Source: an uncultured Allomuricauda sp.
GTDB lineage: Bacteria > Bacteroidota > Bacteroidia > Flavobacteriales > Flavobacteriaceae
DNA length: 64,000 nucleotides
Assembly (NCBI RefSeq): GCF_947499585.1
Contig: NZ_CANMOO010000003.1
Coordinates: forward strand, 124,001 to 188,000
Direction of reading: 5' to 3'
Each line of letters opens with the position of its first letter. Position 1 is the first letter of the stretch. The translations under genes and the position numbers were made by a program. Positions 36,067 to 45,342 of this stretch are shown here, in pieces. The notes below the pieces were generated by a model. It worked only from the letters and a program-made list of their open reading frames with translations, did no database searches and was not told the DNA's origin.

Positions 36067-38388
36067 TCAATCCCTAGCCCCAGCATGGTCATAATTTCTT
36101 TGTTTTCTTTTTCTGACCTTTCCTTGGTTTTGAAAGAGTTTATAGTTAAGACTGAAGAGCACCCCAAAGGTCTGAGATTGAAACCTCCATAGCTCACTTT
36201 GGGTAATCTGCTCTGTAATCAGGGTTCCTTTGCGCAAATTGTTGTCGAGTACGTCAATAATCCGAAGATTGGCCACAAGCCTATTGTCCAAAAGCTTGGC
36301 CCGTACAGCGCAATCCAATCGATTTCTAGGTTGTATGAACCGAAATTCATTCTGGTTTTTTGGGGTATGCCTGCAAGTAATGTCAGTACTGATGTTCTTG
36401 GAAATCTTAAAAGTATTTTTAAAGATGATACTTGATGCATAAAGGTCATCAAAGGTAATCTGTGTTTGTTGTTCTACTTTAGTGTAATAATAGTTCCCAG
36501 ACAATTGGGTGTTCCAATAAGGTTTTAAAGTGTAGCGCAAATCAGTTTCAAAACCGTAGGACCGCTTTCTGCCAAGATTGTCAAAGCTTATTGTCTGTAC
36601 ACCGCCGGTATCGATGTCTTGTAACCAAACGATGACATCGGTGCGATTCCTATAGAATGCGGACAGAGACCAGGTAAGCGCTTTATTATTATGCTGAACG
36701 TTCATTTCAAAGTTATCGCTGAACTCTGGTTTGAGCCCAGGATTGGCCTTCCATTGAAAGTATTGGTTACCCATCTGAAAGGGATTGATATGGTGAAAAT
36801 TGGGCCTAGAGACCCTTTTGCTATAGCCAAGACTGACAGTATACTCCTCATTTAATACATATGAAAAATGTAGTGAAGGATAGAGGTTTCTGAAAACCAA
36901 ATCTGTGGTCTCGTTGTTAAGGGTGTTGGCGGAATTTGAAGTAAAGTATTCATACCGCAACCCGGCTTGTGTATTAAAATCACCTAATTGCAACGAAGCC
37001 ATTCCATAAATACCAAATATCTGTTCTTTGTAATCGAACACCTCGTTCTCACCTATGCCTTCACTAGGTTGGAAATAGTTAAAGCTTTCCAATTTTCGGT
37101 CATTCCACAACATTCCTGTTTCCATGGTCACTTTTTCGTTCAAAGGCAAAGTATGGTCCAAGGCAAATTGCTGTAGTGTATTCTTGTTCCGTTGTTCTTC
37201 CTCAAATAGGAACGCACCTTCTTCAAAGTCCGATGCGGGCAATAGATTTTCGTTCATCGCAATGTAGTAGTCCATCTCTATAAAATGACCCTCTTTGGCA
37301 AACTTTTTTAGATAGTTGGCATTGAGTTCGGTGGTTTCATGAGTGTGCGACGAATTACGGGTATAGACAAAATCGTCCCTGTTTGTCACATTAGAGTAGA
37401 AGGTGTTGTTGAAAAAACTGTGATAATCGTTGGTATAGTCAAACCCAAAGGAAAGTTCGTTGTTGTCGTCTATAAAAAAATCGAGACCCATAGAAATTTT
37501 GCGCACCAATCCGTTAAAATCATGGGGGGCAAAAAAATTACGAGTATCGCCATTGGTATAGCGTTGGGCAATGGTCTGTTCGCTATCCATTTGGCGTCCA
37601 GCTTGTGAGGCTGTCCACCTAAAATTGGCTGATGTATAATTGTAATTACCTTCAATGCCATAATTGTAGCGTTTGGTCCCCACCCCAGAATTGAGGTTGA
37701 GGTTAAGCCCCCTTGCCCTCTTCTTTTTTAAAATGATGTTGATGATACCCGATAGACCATCGGCCTGATTTTTGGCGGAGGGTGAAGTGATAATTTCGAC
37801 CTTTTGTACAGATGCAGCAGGCAATTGTTCCAATAGTTCACCAGCGCTGAGGCCAGAGGGTTTTCCATTGACGAGTAAACGTACATTACTGCTTCCGCGA
37901 AGGGATAGAGTACCTGTTCCCAAGTCGGTCTGTATCTCGGCAATTTGGTCAAAAGCTTCGAGTACGGTCGCGCCCGCTTGTTGTAGGTCGGCTCCCAAAT
38001 TAATCACTTTTCTATCTATTTTCAGAGTTGTGGTCGTTTGCTCGGCCTGCACCACAACTTCTTTTAATGCCACATTTGATGGTTGAAGGCCAATCTGCAG
38101 GTCGTTGGTGCCTTTTAGGTTAGATAAGATCATCGTCTTCATTTCATACCCAATGAAACTAACCTCGATATGAGTAATTTTTTTATCCGTTCGAATAGAG
38201 AAACGTCCACTTTCGTCCGTTGAGGTACCATCAGTCAATGCTTGCCCATTGAACAAGGCCACAGTGGCAAAAGGGATATTGGCCCCGGTGTCCACATCTT
38301 TGATTACACCACGGAACACCTGGATTTCTTGCGAAAAAGAAAAAGGACAGATACTACATAACAGCACAATAGAAAAATAACGGAACAT
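36067..38388 (-). CDS. Outer membrane beta-barrel receptor, TonB-dependent-like (OMP_b-brl_3 type)
   Basis: A signal peptide is followed by a carboxypeptidase-regulatory-like domain (FRGVIKDVDTGANIPFATVAL), then a plug domain (INLGADLQQAGATVLEAFDQI, GSSNVRLLVNGKPSGL, KVEIITSPSAKNQADGLSGIINIILKK) and a 500-residue barrel with a second family-typical SGYSKRVSRPNFHHINPF-like region. It has no SusD partner. It is the first gene of a unit with a lipoprotein and a LytS/LytTR pair. Substrate unknown. Confidence 0.88.
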   Translation of the reverse strand: MFRYFSIVLLCSICPFSFSQEIQVFRGVIKDVDTGANIPFATVALFNGQALTDGTSTDESGRFSIRTDKKITHIEVSFIGYEMKTMILSNLKGTNDLQIGLQPSNVALKEVVVQAEQTTTTLKIDRKVINLGADLQQAGATVLEAFDQIAEIQTDLGTGTLSLRGSSNVRLLVNGKPSGLSAGELLEQLPAASVQKVEIITSPSAKNQADGLSGIINIILKKKRARGLNLNLNSGVGTKRYNYGIEGNYNYTSANFRWTASQAGRQMDSEQTIAQRYTNGDTRNFFAPHDFNGLVRKISMGLDFFIDDNNELSFGFDYTNDYHSFFNNTFYSNVTNRDDFVYTRNSSHTHETTELNANYLKKFAKEGHFIEMDYYIAMNENLLPASDFEEGAFLFEEEQRNKNTLQQFALDHTLPLNEKVTMETGMLWNDRKLESFNYFQPSEGIGENEVFDYKEQIFGIYGMASLQLGDFNTQAGLRYEYFTSNSANTLNNETTDLVFRNLYPSLHFSYVLNEEYTVSLGYSKRVSRPNFHHINPFQMGNQYFQWKANPGLKPEFSDNFEMNVQHNNKALTWSLSAFYRNRTDVIVWLQDIDTGGVQTISFDNLGRKRSYGFETDLRYTLKPYWNTQLSGNYYYTKVEQQTQITFDDLYASSIIFKNTFKISKNISTDITCRHTPKNQNEFRFIQPRNRLDCAVRAKLLDNRLVANLRIIDVLDNNLRKGTLITEQITQSELWRFQSQTFGVLFSLNYKLFQNQGKVRKRKQRNYDHAGARD

Positions 38389-38540
38389 AAGTAAACTTTA
38401 GGGCAAAAGTCTACTTCATCTCAGTACATAAAAATTTTAATCTGTGAACCTAGGCCGTGGCTCTGTGAATACATGGGTTTTGTTTTCTCAAGGACAATAG
38501 CACTTATCCTTTCTTTGAACCTTATAGTTTGGTTACGCGA

Positions 38541-39008
38541 TTAATTGGTGATGATTTTCTTGATTAAAACAATTTGCCCTAGGTGATAGTAGCTGTGTTC
38601 AATGACACCCTCAATATTTCTTTGATATGTTCCGTAGTTTTCATCCACAAACGTGGAATTGAGTTTTTCATCTGACATCGCTTTCACATGAAGAACGAAA
38701 TCATTGGAGTTAGAAATAAAATCCTCAACAAGCCTATTCCAATCAGCTTCAGAATTAATTGGCGCTAAATCAAAACTATATTTATCCCTTATTTCGAGTT
38801 TTCCACCTTTAAATACGTTAAGAATTCCACCTAAGTAATAGTTGATATGAAAGGTTATTTCGGCAATGCTGTTAAGGTTCTCCGTTTTTTCAGAAGCTTG
38901 TATCCAAGTAACACCTTGAATCAAATCCTTAAAATTTGTATTTGCAACCCAATGACCATCAAGTAAAACTTCTTTTATTCTTCTGGATAAGGAGTTACTT
39001 CTATTCAT
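38541..39008 (-). CDS. DinB-like cytosolic protein
   Basis: The 155-residue protein has no signal peptide. Its four-helix pattern includes ITFHINYYLGG in helix 2 and EGVIEHSYYHLGQIVLIKKI in helix 4, with histidines in the positions of the DinB/YfiT metal triad. DinB-fold proteins include thiol-dependent transferases, mostly of unknown role. A second, exported DinB-like protein is encoded divergently at 39176. Confidence 0.75.
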   Translation of the reverse strand: MNRSNSLSRRIKEVLLDGHWVANTNFKDLIQGVTWIQASEKTENLNSIAEITFHINYYLGGILNVFKGGKLEIRDKYSFDLAPINSEADWNRLVEDFISNSNDFVLHVKAMSDEKLNSTFVDENYGTYQRNIEGVIEHSYYHLGQIVLIKKIITN

Positions 39009-39175
39009 TGTTTATTTGAGCTATTTATTTTCATATTGAAAGTAGAAATTATTTTTTAGAGGTTAATAGTCTTTTTTGATATATTAGGTGCTAGTACCTT
39101 TATCAGACCCACAACCCTATCTACTTGATTGCTTTTTCAGTTTATTTGCGCTTTCACATTTAAAGACTAAAAACA

Positions 39176-39718
39176 ATGAGACGAATGCTCATCCTCATCA
39201 CAATTATGATATTCGGTTTGGCTGAATCACCTTTGTTTGCGCAACAGAATGACTTTATCAAAGAATATCTAGAGCGATTCGAGAATTCTAGGAAATATCT
39301 AATTGAGGTAGCGGAAATAATGCCAGAGGATAAATACAATTTTAGAGCATCCCAAGAGTCGTTGAGCTTTGCTGAAAATTTGATGCATATAGGATACGCT
39401 ATGGATTGGCATAGTCAATCATTATTGGGTGGAAGAAAATCTAGAGACTGGAATACTGACATAAGGTATAAAGTATCCAATAAATCCAAAAAGGAAATCA
39501 TTAAGATAATTGATGAAACATTTGAGGAAACCATTAGGTTTATCAAACAGTTTGACATTACTCAATTTGATGAAGAGCTAGATTATTTTGGATTGAATAG
39601 GACAAAGAGGCAGGTTTTCTTATTACTTGCTGATCATATAACCCATCACAGGGGGCAAATTCTTGTATCCCTTAGATTAAATGGTCTGGTCCCACCAAGA
39701 TATGTGCTTTTTCAATGA
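39176..39718 (+). CDS. Exported DinB-like protein
   Basis: A signal peptide ends near LFAQ. The mature protein shows the DinB fold: a first helix with FENSRKYLIEVAEIMPEDKY, a His in LMHIGYAMDWHS, and the last helix LLADHITHHRGQILVSLRLNG with the family's HxxHRGQ motif. It is probably metal-binding and periplasmic. It is divergent from a cytosolic relative 167 nt away. Confidence 0.82.
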   Translation: MRRMLILITIMIFGLAESPLFAQQNDFIKEYLERFENSRKYLIEVAEIMPEDKYNFRASQESLSFAENLMHIGYAMDWHSQSLLGGRKSRDWNTDIRYKVSNKSKKEIIKIIDETFEETIRFIKQFDITQFDEELDYFGLNRTKRQVFLLLADHITHHRGQILVSLRLNGLVPPRYVLFQ

Positions 39719-39893
39719 TAGGTTTTGTAAACTTTAAGTGTCCCATAAAAAAAATAGAACTAGCAAAATTACTTAAGGAGATCGTAAATGGGGCTTTTAG
39801 AACTTTAATTTTCGGCATGTATAAAACTGGTTTGACATTTTATTATTGCTTTTAGATCACTCTGCTTACAAAACTTTCATTTGTAGAGAATTG

Positions 39894-41072
39894 CTAAATA
39901 GGTTTTGCCAATCTTCTTCTTTTCTTCTCTTGTTTTATTAAGTAAAGTTCTCTTGAAGTCTGGCCTGCTACGGAAGTATTTTCTTCTGCTCTCCGAATTA
40001 AATATGGCATAACATCTTTAACAGGGCCAAAGGGAAGGTATTTTGCTACATTATATCCGTTGTCAGATAAATTGTAGCTTATATGGTCACTCATGCCGTA
40101 CAACTGGCCAAACCAAACTTTTTTATCATTTTCAAAAAGCCCTTTTTTATTCATCATGTCCATTAGTAAATACGAGCTATCTTCATTATGAGTCCCCGCA
40201 AATAGTGCTATATCATTTAAATTATTCAACATATATTTTAGAGCTTCATTATACAATATGTCCGTGGCATTTTTATCAATGCAAATAGGGTCTTTATACC
40301 CATTAGAAAAAGCTCTTTCTCTTTCTTTTTCCATATAGGCTCCTCTAACGAGTTTCATACCGATTTTAAACCCTTTGGTTTTGGCTCGTTGATGAAGATT
40401 CTTTAAATAATCCAATCTATCCCATCGATAGGCTTGTAAAGTATTGAAAACGATCACCTGTTCTTCATTGTATTTTTCCATCATTTCTTCCACAAGTTCA
40501 TCCGCTGCACTTTGCATCCAACTTTCTTCTGCATCAATTAGAACCGGAATACTGTATTCAAATGCTTTGCTGCATACCACATTGAAACGCTCCTTGATTG
40601 TTATCCATTCGGCCTTCTCAGATTCACTCAAAGAATTTCTCTCCGTCAGTTTTTGGTAAATCTTAAACCTCCCGAAACCGGTTGGCTTAAACACCACAAA
40701 AGGTATGGCACTGTTTTCTTTTGCATACTCCAAAATTTTTAATGTTTTCTGTACTGAATAATCAAATTGTTTTTCTTCTTCTTTGCCTTCAGCTGAATAA
40801 TCTAAAACTGCATGTACATTTTTGGTTTGCATTCTTTTCATAACCCTGAGACAATCTTCTTCATTGATGCCGCCACAAAAATGGTCGAATACCGTAGAGC
40901 GAATTAATTTTTCAACAGGCAGGTTGGCTTTTAGAGCAAATTTTGTGACTGCTGCCCCAATTTTAACCAAGGGTTCTTTCTTTATTAATTCGAATAAAAA
41001 AAGAGCTCTATCCAGTTCTGAATCTGATTTTAGGGCCAAAGCGATTTCAGTATTGTCAAATATTTTTTTCAT
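39894..41072 (-). CDS. putA: Proline dehydrogenase (monofunctional)
   Basis: The 392-residue protein is a single PRODH TIM-barrel. Landmarks are VFDHFCGGINEEDCL, LDYSAEG, VLIDAEESW, NTLQAYRWDRLDYL, GMKLVRGAYMEKER and the C-terminal LIRRAEENTSVAGQTSREL with the substrate-binding Arg residues. It oxidises proline to pyrroline-5-carboxylate with FAD and passes electrons to quinone. The P5C dehydrogenase is not in the window. The start codon overlaps the NCS1 permease gene by 4 nt, so the two proteins are made together. Confidence 0.92.
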   Translation of the reverse strand: MKKIFDNTEIALALKSDSELDRALFLFELIKKEPLVKIGAAVTKFALKANLPVEKLIRSTVFDHFCGGINEEDCLRVMKRMQTKNVHAVLDYSAEGKEEEKQFDYSVQKTLKILEYAKENSAIPFVVFKPTGFGRFKIYQKLTERNSLSESEKAEWITIKERFNVVCSKAFEYSIPVLIDAEESWMQSAADELVEEMMEKYNEEQVIVFNTLQAYRWDRLDYLKNLHQRAKTKGFKIGMKLVRGAYMEKERERAFSNGYKDPICIDKNATDILYNEALKYMLNNLNDIALFAGTHNEDSSYLLMDMMNKKGLFENDKKVWFGQLYGMSDHISYNLSDNGYNVAKYLPFGPVKDVMPYLIRRAEENTSVAGQTSRELYLIKQEKKRRRLAKPI

Positions 41073-42355
41073 CTAGTTTTGGTATTCAATAAATTGTTTA
41101 AAAGAAGATATAGTGCTCCTGAGACTATCAAGGATAGAACAGCCGGTATACCTATAGGATACACGTATTGTGTGAAGTACCCAACCAGTAGTCCAATTAT
41201 TATACTTACTGTCGCCAACCAGTTCCATGATTGTTTTGATGTTAACATGATCTTATCAACGAAAAAGTAGTGACTCATGATTACTCCTGCAATAACTGGA
41301 ATAATTAGAGCTGTTGCGTATAAGAAATTAACAAACTGATTCATGATCCCCAGTAGTGCCAATAAAATGCCTACAAGAGCAAATACCAATGTCAATACTT
41401 TTCTGCTCTTCCCATCATTTAAATTGAACATATTGCACAATACCAGGCCACCCGTATAATTACTTACTAGTTGACTCGTCCATGTAGCCACCCATAAAAC
41501 AACAAAACCCCAAGCTGGAAAACCTAGTTCTTGCATGACCTGTACGATATCTGAATTTCCAGTACCAATAGACATAATTCCACCTACTATGAATAATGGA
41601 AAACCAACTATTATTATACCTAATGGGATTAAAATATTATCCCTCCAAGTAGGTTTTGCAAATCTGGTATAATCAGGAGCTATTAACCACTGGGCGACAT
41701 TGATGCTGATGACTAAATTAATGGCCTCAATAAACGACATACTGCCTTCAGGGTTCCATGTAGATATTTTCTCCCAACCAAGATTACTAAAGGAAAGATA
41801 CAGTGCAACAGTAACTAAGAGTAAGCCTGCAGGAATGGCTATGTAATCTACCCATTTGATAGACGCGTATCCTAATATTGAGGGAATGGCAAAGAGCAAT
41901 CCGATAATTGTAGTACTCAAAATGTATAAAAACAAGTTCTCATCTTTGTTGATTCCTAACAAGGCACTAAAAGCATCGGCAGCTACGGAAGTCTGAATGG
42001 CCCACCAGCCCAATGTCAAAATTAAAATAACGATGCCCACAATTATTCGAGACTGCTCTTTTCCAAAACTTAATGCAGCCAATGCGGATGATGTCAGCCC
42101 AGTTTTCGCCCCTATGTAACCTTGTATCGCATTTCCGATCCATTGGAAGAAAACCAATCCAATCAACAAGATTCCAATAATTTCCAACAAGCTAAAATTC
42201 CCAATTAGAATTCCTCCTACCAATAGCACGGGGATGCAAAATTCTAGCCCTCCAAAAATAAAAGCAGGAACATACCATGGCTGACGCTGATTTTCTGGAA
42301 TAGAAGTTAAAACTGAATCTATATTTTCTTGTGAATTCTTTGAGGTATTTTCCAT
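41069..42355 (-). CDS. NCS1-family permease (nucleobase/hydantoin/allantoin type)
   Basis: The ATG at 42355 is chosen because the longer frame overlaps the upstream gene and has no family similarity. The 428-residue protein has about 12 membrane helices. FIFGGLEFCIPVLLVGG, GLTSSALAALSFGKEQSR and NVAQWLIAPDYTRFAK are typical of the cytosine/purine/hydantoin (CodB/Mhp1-like) transporters. It is translationally coupled to proline dehydrogenase and near the HyuAB genes, so it probably brings a cyclic or proline-related substrate across the inner membrane. Confidence 0.88.
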   Translation of the reverse strand: MENTSKNSQENIDSVLTSIPENQRQPWYVPAFIFGGLEFCIPVLLVGGILIGNFSLLEIIGILLIGLVFFQWIGNAIQGYIGAKTGLTSSALAALSFGKEQSRIIVGIVILILTLGWWAIQTSVAADAFSALLGINKDENLFLYILSTTIIGLLFAIPSILGYASIKWVDYIAIPAGLLLVTVALYLSFSNLGWEKISTWNPEGSMSFIEAINLVISINVAQWLIAPDYTRFAKPTWRDNILIPLGIIIVGFPLFIVGGIMSIGTGNSDIVQVMQELGFPAWGFVVLWVATWTSQLVSNYTGGLVLCNMFNLNDGKSRKVLTLVFALVGILLALLGIMNQFVNFLYATALIIPVIAGVIMSHYFFVDKIMLTSKQSWNWLATVSIIIGLLVGYFTQYVYPIGIPAVLSLIVSGALYLLLNNLLNTKTR

Positions 42356-42366
42356 GTTTAAAAAGT

Positions 42367-43224
42367 TTAAGTTGTCAGTTCTCTTTTTGTAAGCCATTTC
42401 TGCAGATGGTTATAGACTATTGCCAAAATCAAGACAAAAATTGAGGTCAACACCCCAAGAGCCACATTGTAATAGGGTTCAATGGTAAGCGAAATCCGAA
42501 TGAGGATAGTGGCCAGAACAAAGGCTGTGTATCGAAAAACACGATAATAGTTAATGGTGTAACGCAAGGCAACCAAAACAATGGTGATATCCGTAAAAAT
42601 CAAAACAGTATAGAACGTATCAAAGGAGTGTAAGTACGTTCCCGTTTGTATGAGGACAATGAAGTCTCGAATTCCTATCAAAAAGAAGGAAATCAATAAA
42701 AAAAGCGCCAATAATTTTTTGATACGTACGAATTGTGTTTGATTCACATAGGTTTCGGATAACCTTATTTTACTGTTCAATCTGTGTGTAAACCCCATTA
42801 CCGCAAAAATCACTAAAGCTCCAAAAGAGTATACCAACATGCTTTGAATGGTTTCTTTGCTATCGCTCCATAACAGGAAACTATCTAAGTGACTAAACTC
42901 TTTAAATGCATCTCGCAAAAAAATAAGTGATAGTAATTCAAATTGCTTCCCCAAAGACCTTGAAACTGACTTGGGCAGAACAAAAATCAAACTCAATAAT
43001 TCCAAAATGAGAAGTATGGTAAAGGCTACTTCTATTGCAAAAAAAGGGTGTTTGAAAACGTTGTTAAATGGGCCTACGGATATTATTTTATAATACGCCA
43101 AGGAGCTACATATTCCACATAGTATGAATGACAATACCAAGAATGTGCTTATTCTTTGAATAATTCTTGGGCTTTCCCAAAACAGAACTTGCTGATCAAA
43201 CAGTTTAATAATTGGCTTTATCAT
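42367..43224 (-). CDS. Unrecognised polytopic membrane protein
   Basis: The 285-residue protein has about seven or eight hydrophobic helices with short loops. One charged loop (residues 100-125, including LRDAFKEFSHLD) is the only soluble part of note. I recognise no family. It is the first gene of a unit with the permease (11 nt gap) and proline dehydrogenase, just after the terminator of the hyu unit. A helper role in transport is possible but not supported by sequence. Confidence 0.6.
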   Translation of the reverse strand: MIKPIIKLFDQQVLFWESPRIIQRISTFLVLSFILCGICSSLAYYKIISVGPFNNVFKHPFFAIEVAFTILLILELLSLIFVLPKSVSRSLGKQFELLSLIFLRDAFKEFSHLDSFLLWSDSKETIQSMLVYSFGALVIFAVMGFTHRLNSKIRLSETYVNQTQFVRIKKLLALFLLISFFLIGIRDFIVLIQTGTYLHSFDTFYTVLIFTDITIVLVALRYTINYYRVFRYTAFVLATILIRISLTIEPYYNVALGVLTSIFVLILAIVYNHLQKWLTKRELTT

Positions 43225-43259
43225 TCAATTCAATTTTGCAGTTGGCGCCATTTAAGTTT

Positions 43260-43290
43260 AAAAAAGCGAAGAGTTTCTCCGCTTTTTTTT
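43260..43290 (-). terminator. Rho-independent terminator after the cupin/hyu unit
   Basis: On the minus strand, a GC-containing stem (AGCGGAG paired with CTCTTCGCT) flanked by A and T runs lies 37 nt after the cupin stop codon. It separates the hyu unit from the permease unit. Confidence 0.75.
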
Positions 43291-43326
43291 GCAACTAAAT
43301 CAAAATAAACTGCTTACACTTAAAAA

Positions 43327-43647
43327 TTACTTTTGCACAGCGTTAAATAGAAAGAATAGGATCTTACTATCTTCCAATGTTTCCGTTTCACGTATTTCTT
43401 CCTTATTCAAGTAAATCAAATCGCCTTTGTTCATCACTTTTTCATTACCATCTTTGGTGAATACTTTTAATTTTCCAGAAATCAAATAAGATATCTCATG
43501 AAAACCTAAAGTCTTAAAGGGAAGTAGGTGACCTTTTGCTAAGACTACTGAACCGCATTGTACGACTACACCTTTTTCTTGTTTATGGATGATATTTTTT
43601 AAATAGGACTCATCTATTCCAGGAAATGTCAATTCTTTAACTTCCAT
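43327..43647 (-). CDS. Small cupin-domain protein
   Basis: A 106-residue single cupin barrel: GHLLPFKTLGFHEISYLISGKLKVFTKDG forms the first cupin box and MNKGDLIYLNKEEIRE the second. Only one clear His of the metal site is present in box 1, so metal binding is uncertain. It is 15 nt after hyuB and the last gene of the unit. It may sense or modify the pathway's substrate. Confidence 0.75.
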   Translation of the reverse strand: MEVKELTFPGIDESYLKNIIHKQEKGVVVQCGSVVLAKGHLLPFKTLGFHEISYLISGKLKVFTKDGNEKVMNKGDLIYLNKEEIRETETLEDSKILFFLFNAVQK

Positions 43648-43662
43648 TTTATGTATAAATAG

Positions 43663-45342
43663 TTATTGAACCGGAGAAAAGTTGTAATGCTCTAATGCTT
43701 GTTCTTTTGTAATGTATCCATTCTTTACATCCCATTTTACCTTGTCTAAAGGCCTGTTCACGGGATTGCCATATCCGCCACCGGTTGCCGTTACCAGTTT
43801 TACCTTATCTCCCTTGTTGAGCTTTACATTGGTTACGATGTTGTATTGCTCTTCGGTGCCATCAGTTCTTATTACGGTAAAATAATTGTAACTCCCCTCT
43901 TTACCTTCGTTAAGTCCCCATGTTGGAATTGAATACCCTAAAAACGCTCCTGTTAAAAATGCTTCATCAGATAAAACCTTAAATGTTAGATACTGTCCAT
44001 TTCCTCCTTGAAATTCTCCATATCCACCACCTTCGTTATGAAAAGCATATTCTTCGACGACCACTCCATATTTTCTTTCTCGGGTTTCGGCAGGGATATT
44101 ATAAGATTCGCCATGTGCATAAGAGAATTGCCCACGGTTTCCATCGTGAAAAGCGCATCCACCCCAACCACCGGAAAGTGGTTCCGCCTGCACATAAAAT
44201 TCATTGGTTACTGGGTGAATTCCAGAAATATAAGTCACACATACTGATCTAAAATGACCGGCCGGTAATTTTTCTGGAACTACAGGACCTAATGTTCTTA
44301 ACAATAAATCTATTGCTGCCAAGAAAACTTCATAATAAACAGATATCGGAGCGGGTGATTTGGCACTCACAATAGTGTTTTCTGGACAGATTAGTTTTAC
44401 ATGTTTAAAGGATCCATTGTTAGCAGGTAGTGTCGGTGTAGTTATCGCCTTAAAAGCTGCTCTTACTGCAGTTTCCAATCCGGTTCTAGATAAATTCAAA
44501 GGGCCTTTTAGCTGTTCATGAGATCCTGTAAAATCGCAGGTCATATTCTCATTGGAGATTGTTATTTTCAATTTCAAAGGAAATGGTCCATTGCCAAAAC
44601 CATCATTTTCTATCCAACCTGTGTTTTCATAAACACCGTTTGGGATTTTTTGCAACTCTTTTAAACTAATGCGCTCACCATATTCCATAAATTCTTCGGC
44701 GGCTTGTTTGTAAGCTTCCAAACCATATTTATCAATAAGTTTAATTATTCTTTCTGCTCCCACATCATTGGCGGCAATACCCGAAAATAAATCCCCTAAA
44801 GTGCTTTTAGGAAGTCTTACATTTGCTTCTAACATTTTAATGAGAGCTTGATTTAACTTGCCTTCTTCTTTTACTTTAACGAAGGGAAAATGGATGCCCT
44901 CTTGGAAAATTTCAGTTGATACTGTTGATACCGAACCAGGGTTTGTTCCCCCAATATCCGTCCAATGTGCTTTGTTTACGGTAAATGCTACACGTTCACC
45001 TTTATAGAAAATCGGTGTAATTAGGGCAATGTCCGATAAGTGTGTCCCGCCTCCTGCGTAGGGCGTGTTGGCCATAATTACATCGCCCTCTTTTAAAGGG
45101 TTGTCCTCTCCAAAACGTTCCAAAGTTTCTTCTACAACAAGACTCATTGCGGCTAAAAACGTAATTACCCCATTTCCTTGAGCCAGCAATCGGCCTTCTC
45201 CGTCTGTAATTCCAACAGCATAATCCAATGCTTCGTAAATAATAGGACTCATACTGGTCCGCTGAATAGTTTCAAACATGGCCTCCCCAATAGAGATCAA
45301 TGAATCTTGAATGATATCTGATGTAAATTTGTTTAAGCTCAT
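43663..45342 (-). CDS. hyuB: Hydantoinase B/oxoprolinase family subunit (HyuB)
   Basis: The 559-residue protein has family landmarks: EAMFETIQRTSMSPIIYE near the N-terminus, YAGGGTHLSDIALITPIF with metal-binding residues, VNKAHWTDIGGTNPGS, and a glycine-rich C-terminus (AEPLSGGWGGCAFHDGN, VTATGGGYGNP). HyuB works with HyuA to hydrolyse an amide in a ring such as a hydantoin, 5-oxoproline or a lactam, using ATP. The gene overlaps hyuA by 4 nt. The substrate is not readable. Confidence 0.93.
   Translation of the reverse strand: MSLNKFTSDIIQDSLISIGEAMFETIQRTSMSPIIYEALDYAVGITDGEGRLLAQGNGVITFLAAMSLVVEETLERFGEDNPLKEGDVIMANTPYAGGGTHLSDIALITPIFYKGERVAFTVNKAHWTDIGGTNPGSVSTVSTEIFQEGIHFPFVKVKEEGKLNQALIKMLEANVRLPKSTLGDLFSGIAANDVGAERIIKLIDKYGLEAYKQAAEEFMEYGERISLKELQKIPNGVYENTGWIENDGFGNGPFPLKLKITISNENMTCDFTGSHEQLKGPLNLSRTGLETAVRAAFKAITTPTLPANNGSFKHVKLICPENTIVSAKSPAPISVYYEVFLAAIDLLLRTLGPVVPEKLPAGHFRSVCVTYISGIHPVTNEFYVQAEPLSGGWGGCAFHDGNRGQFSYAHGESYNIPAETRERKYGVVVEEYAFHNEGGGYGEFQGGNGQYLTFKVLSDEAFLTGAFLGYSIPTWGLNEGKEGSYNYFTVIRTDGTEEQYNIVTNVKLNKGDKVKLVTATGGGYGNPVNRPLDKVKWDVKNGYITKEQALEHYNFSPVQ

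Noticed and set aside
42355..42397. Longer start for the NCS1 permease
   Set aside because: The extra 14 codons overlap the preceding gene and have no family similarity. The ATG at 42355 is more likely.
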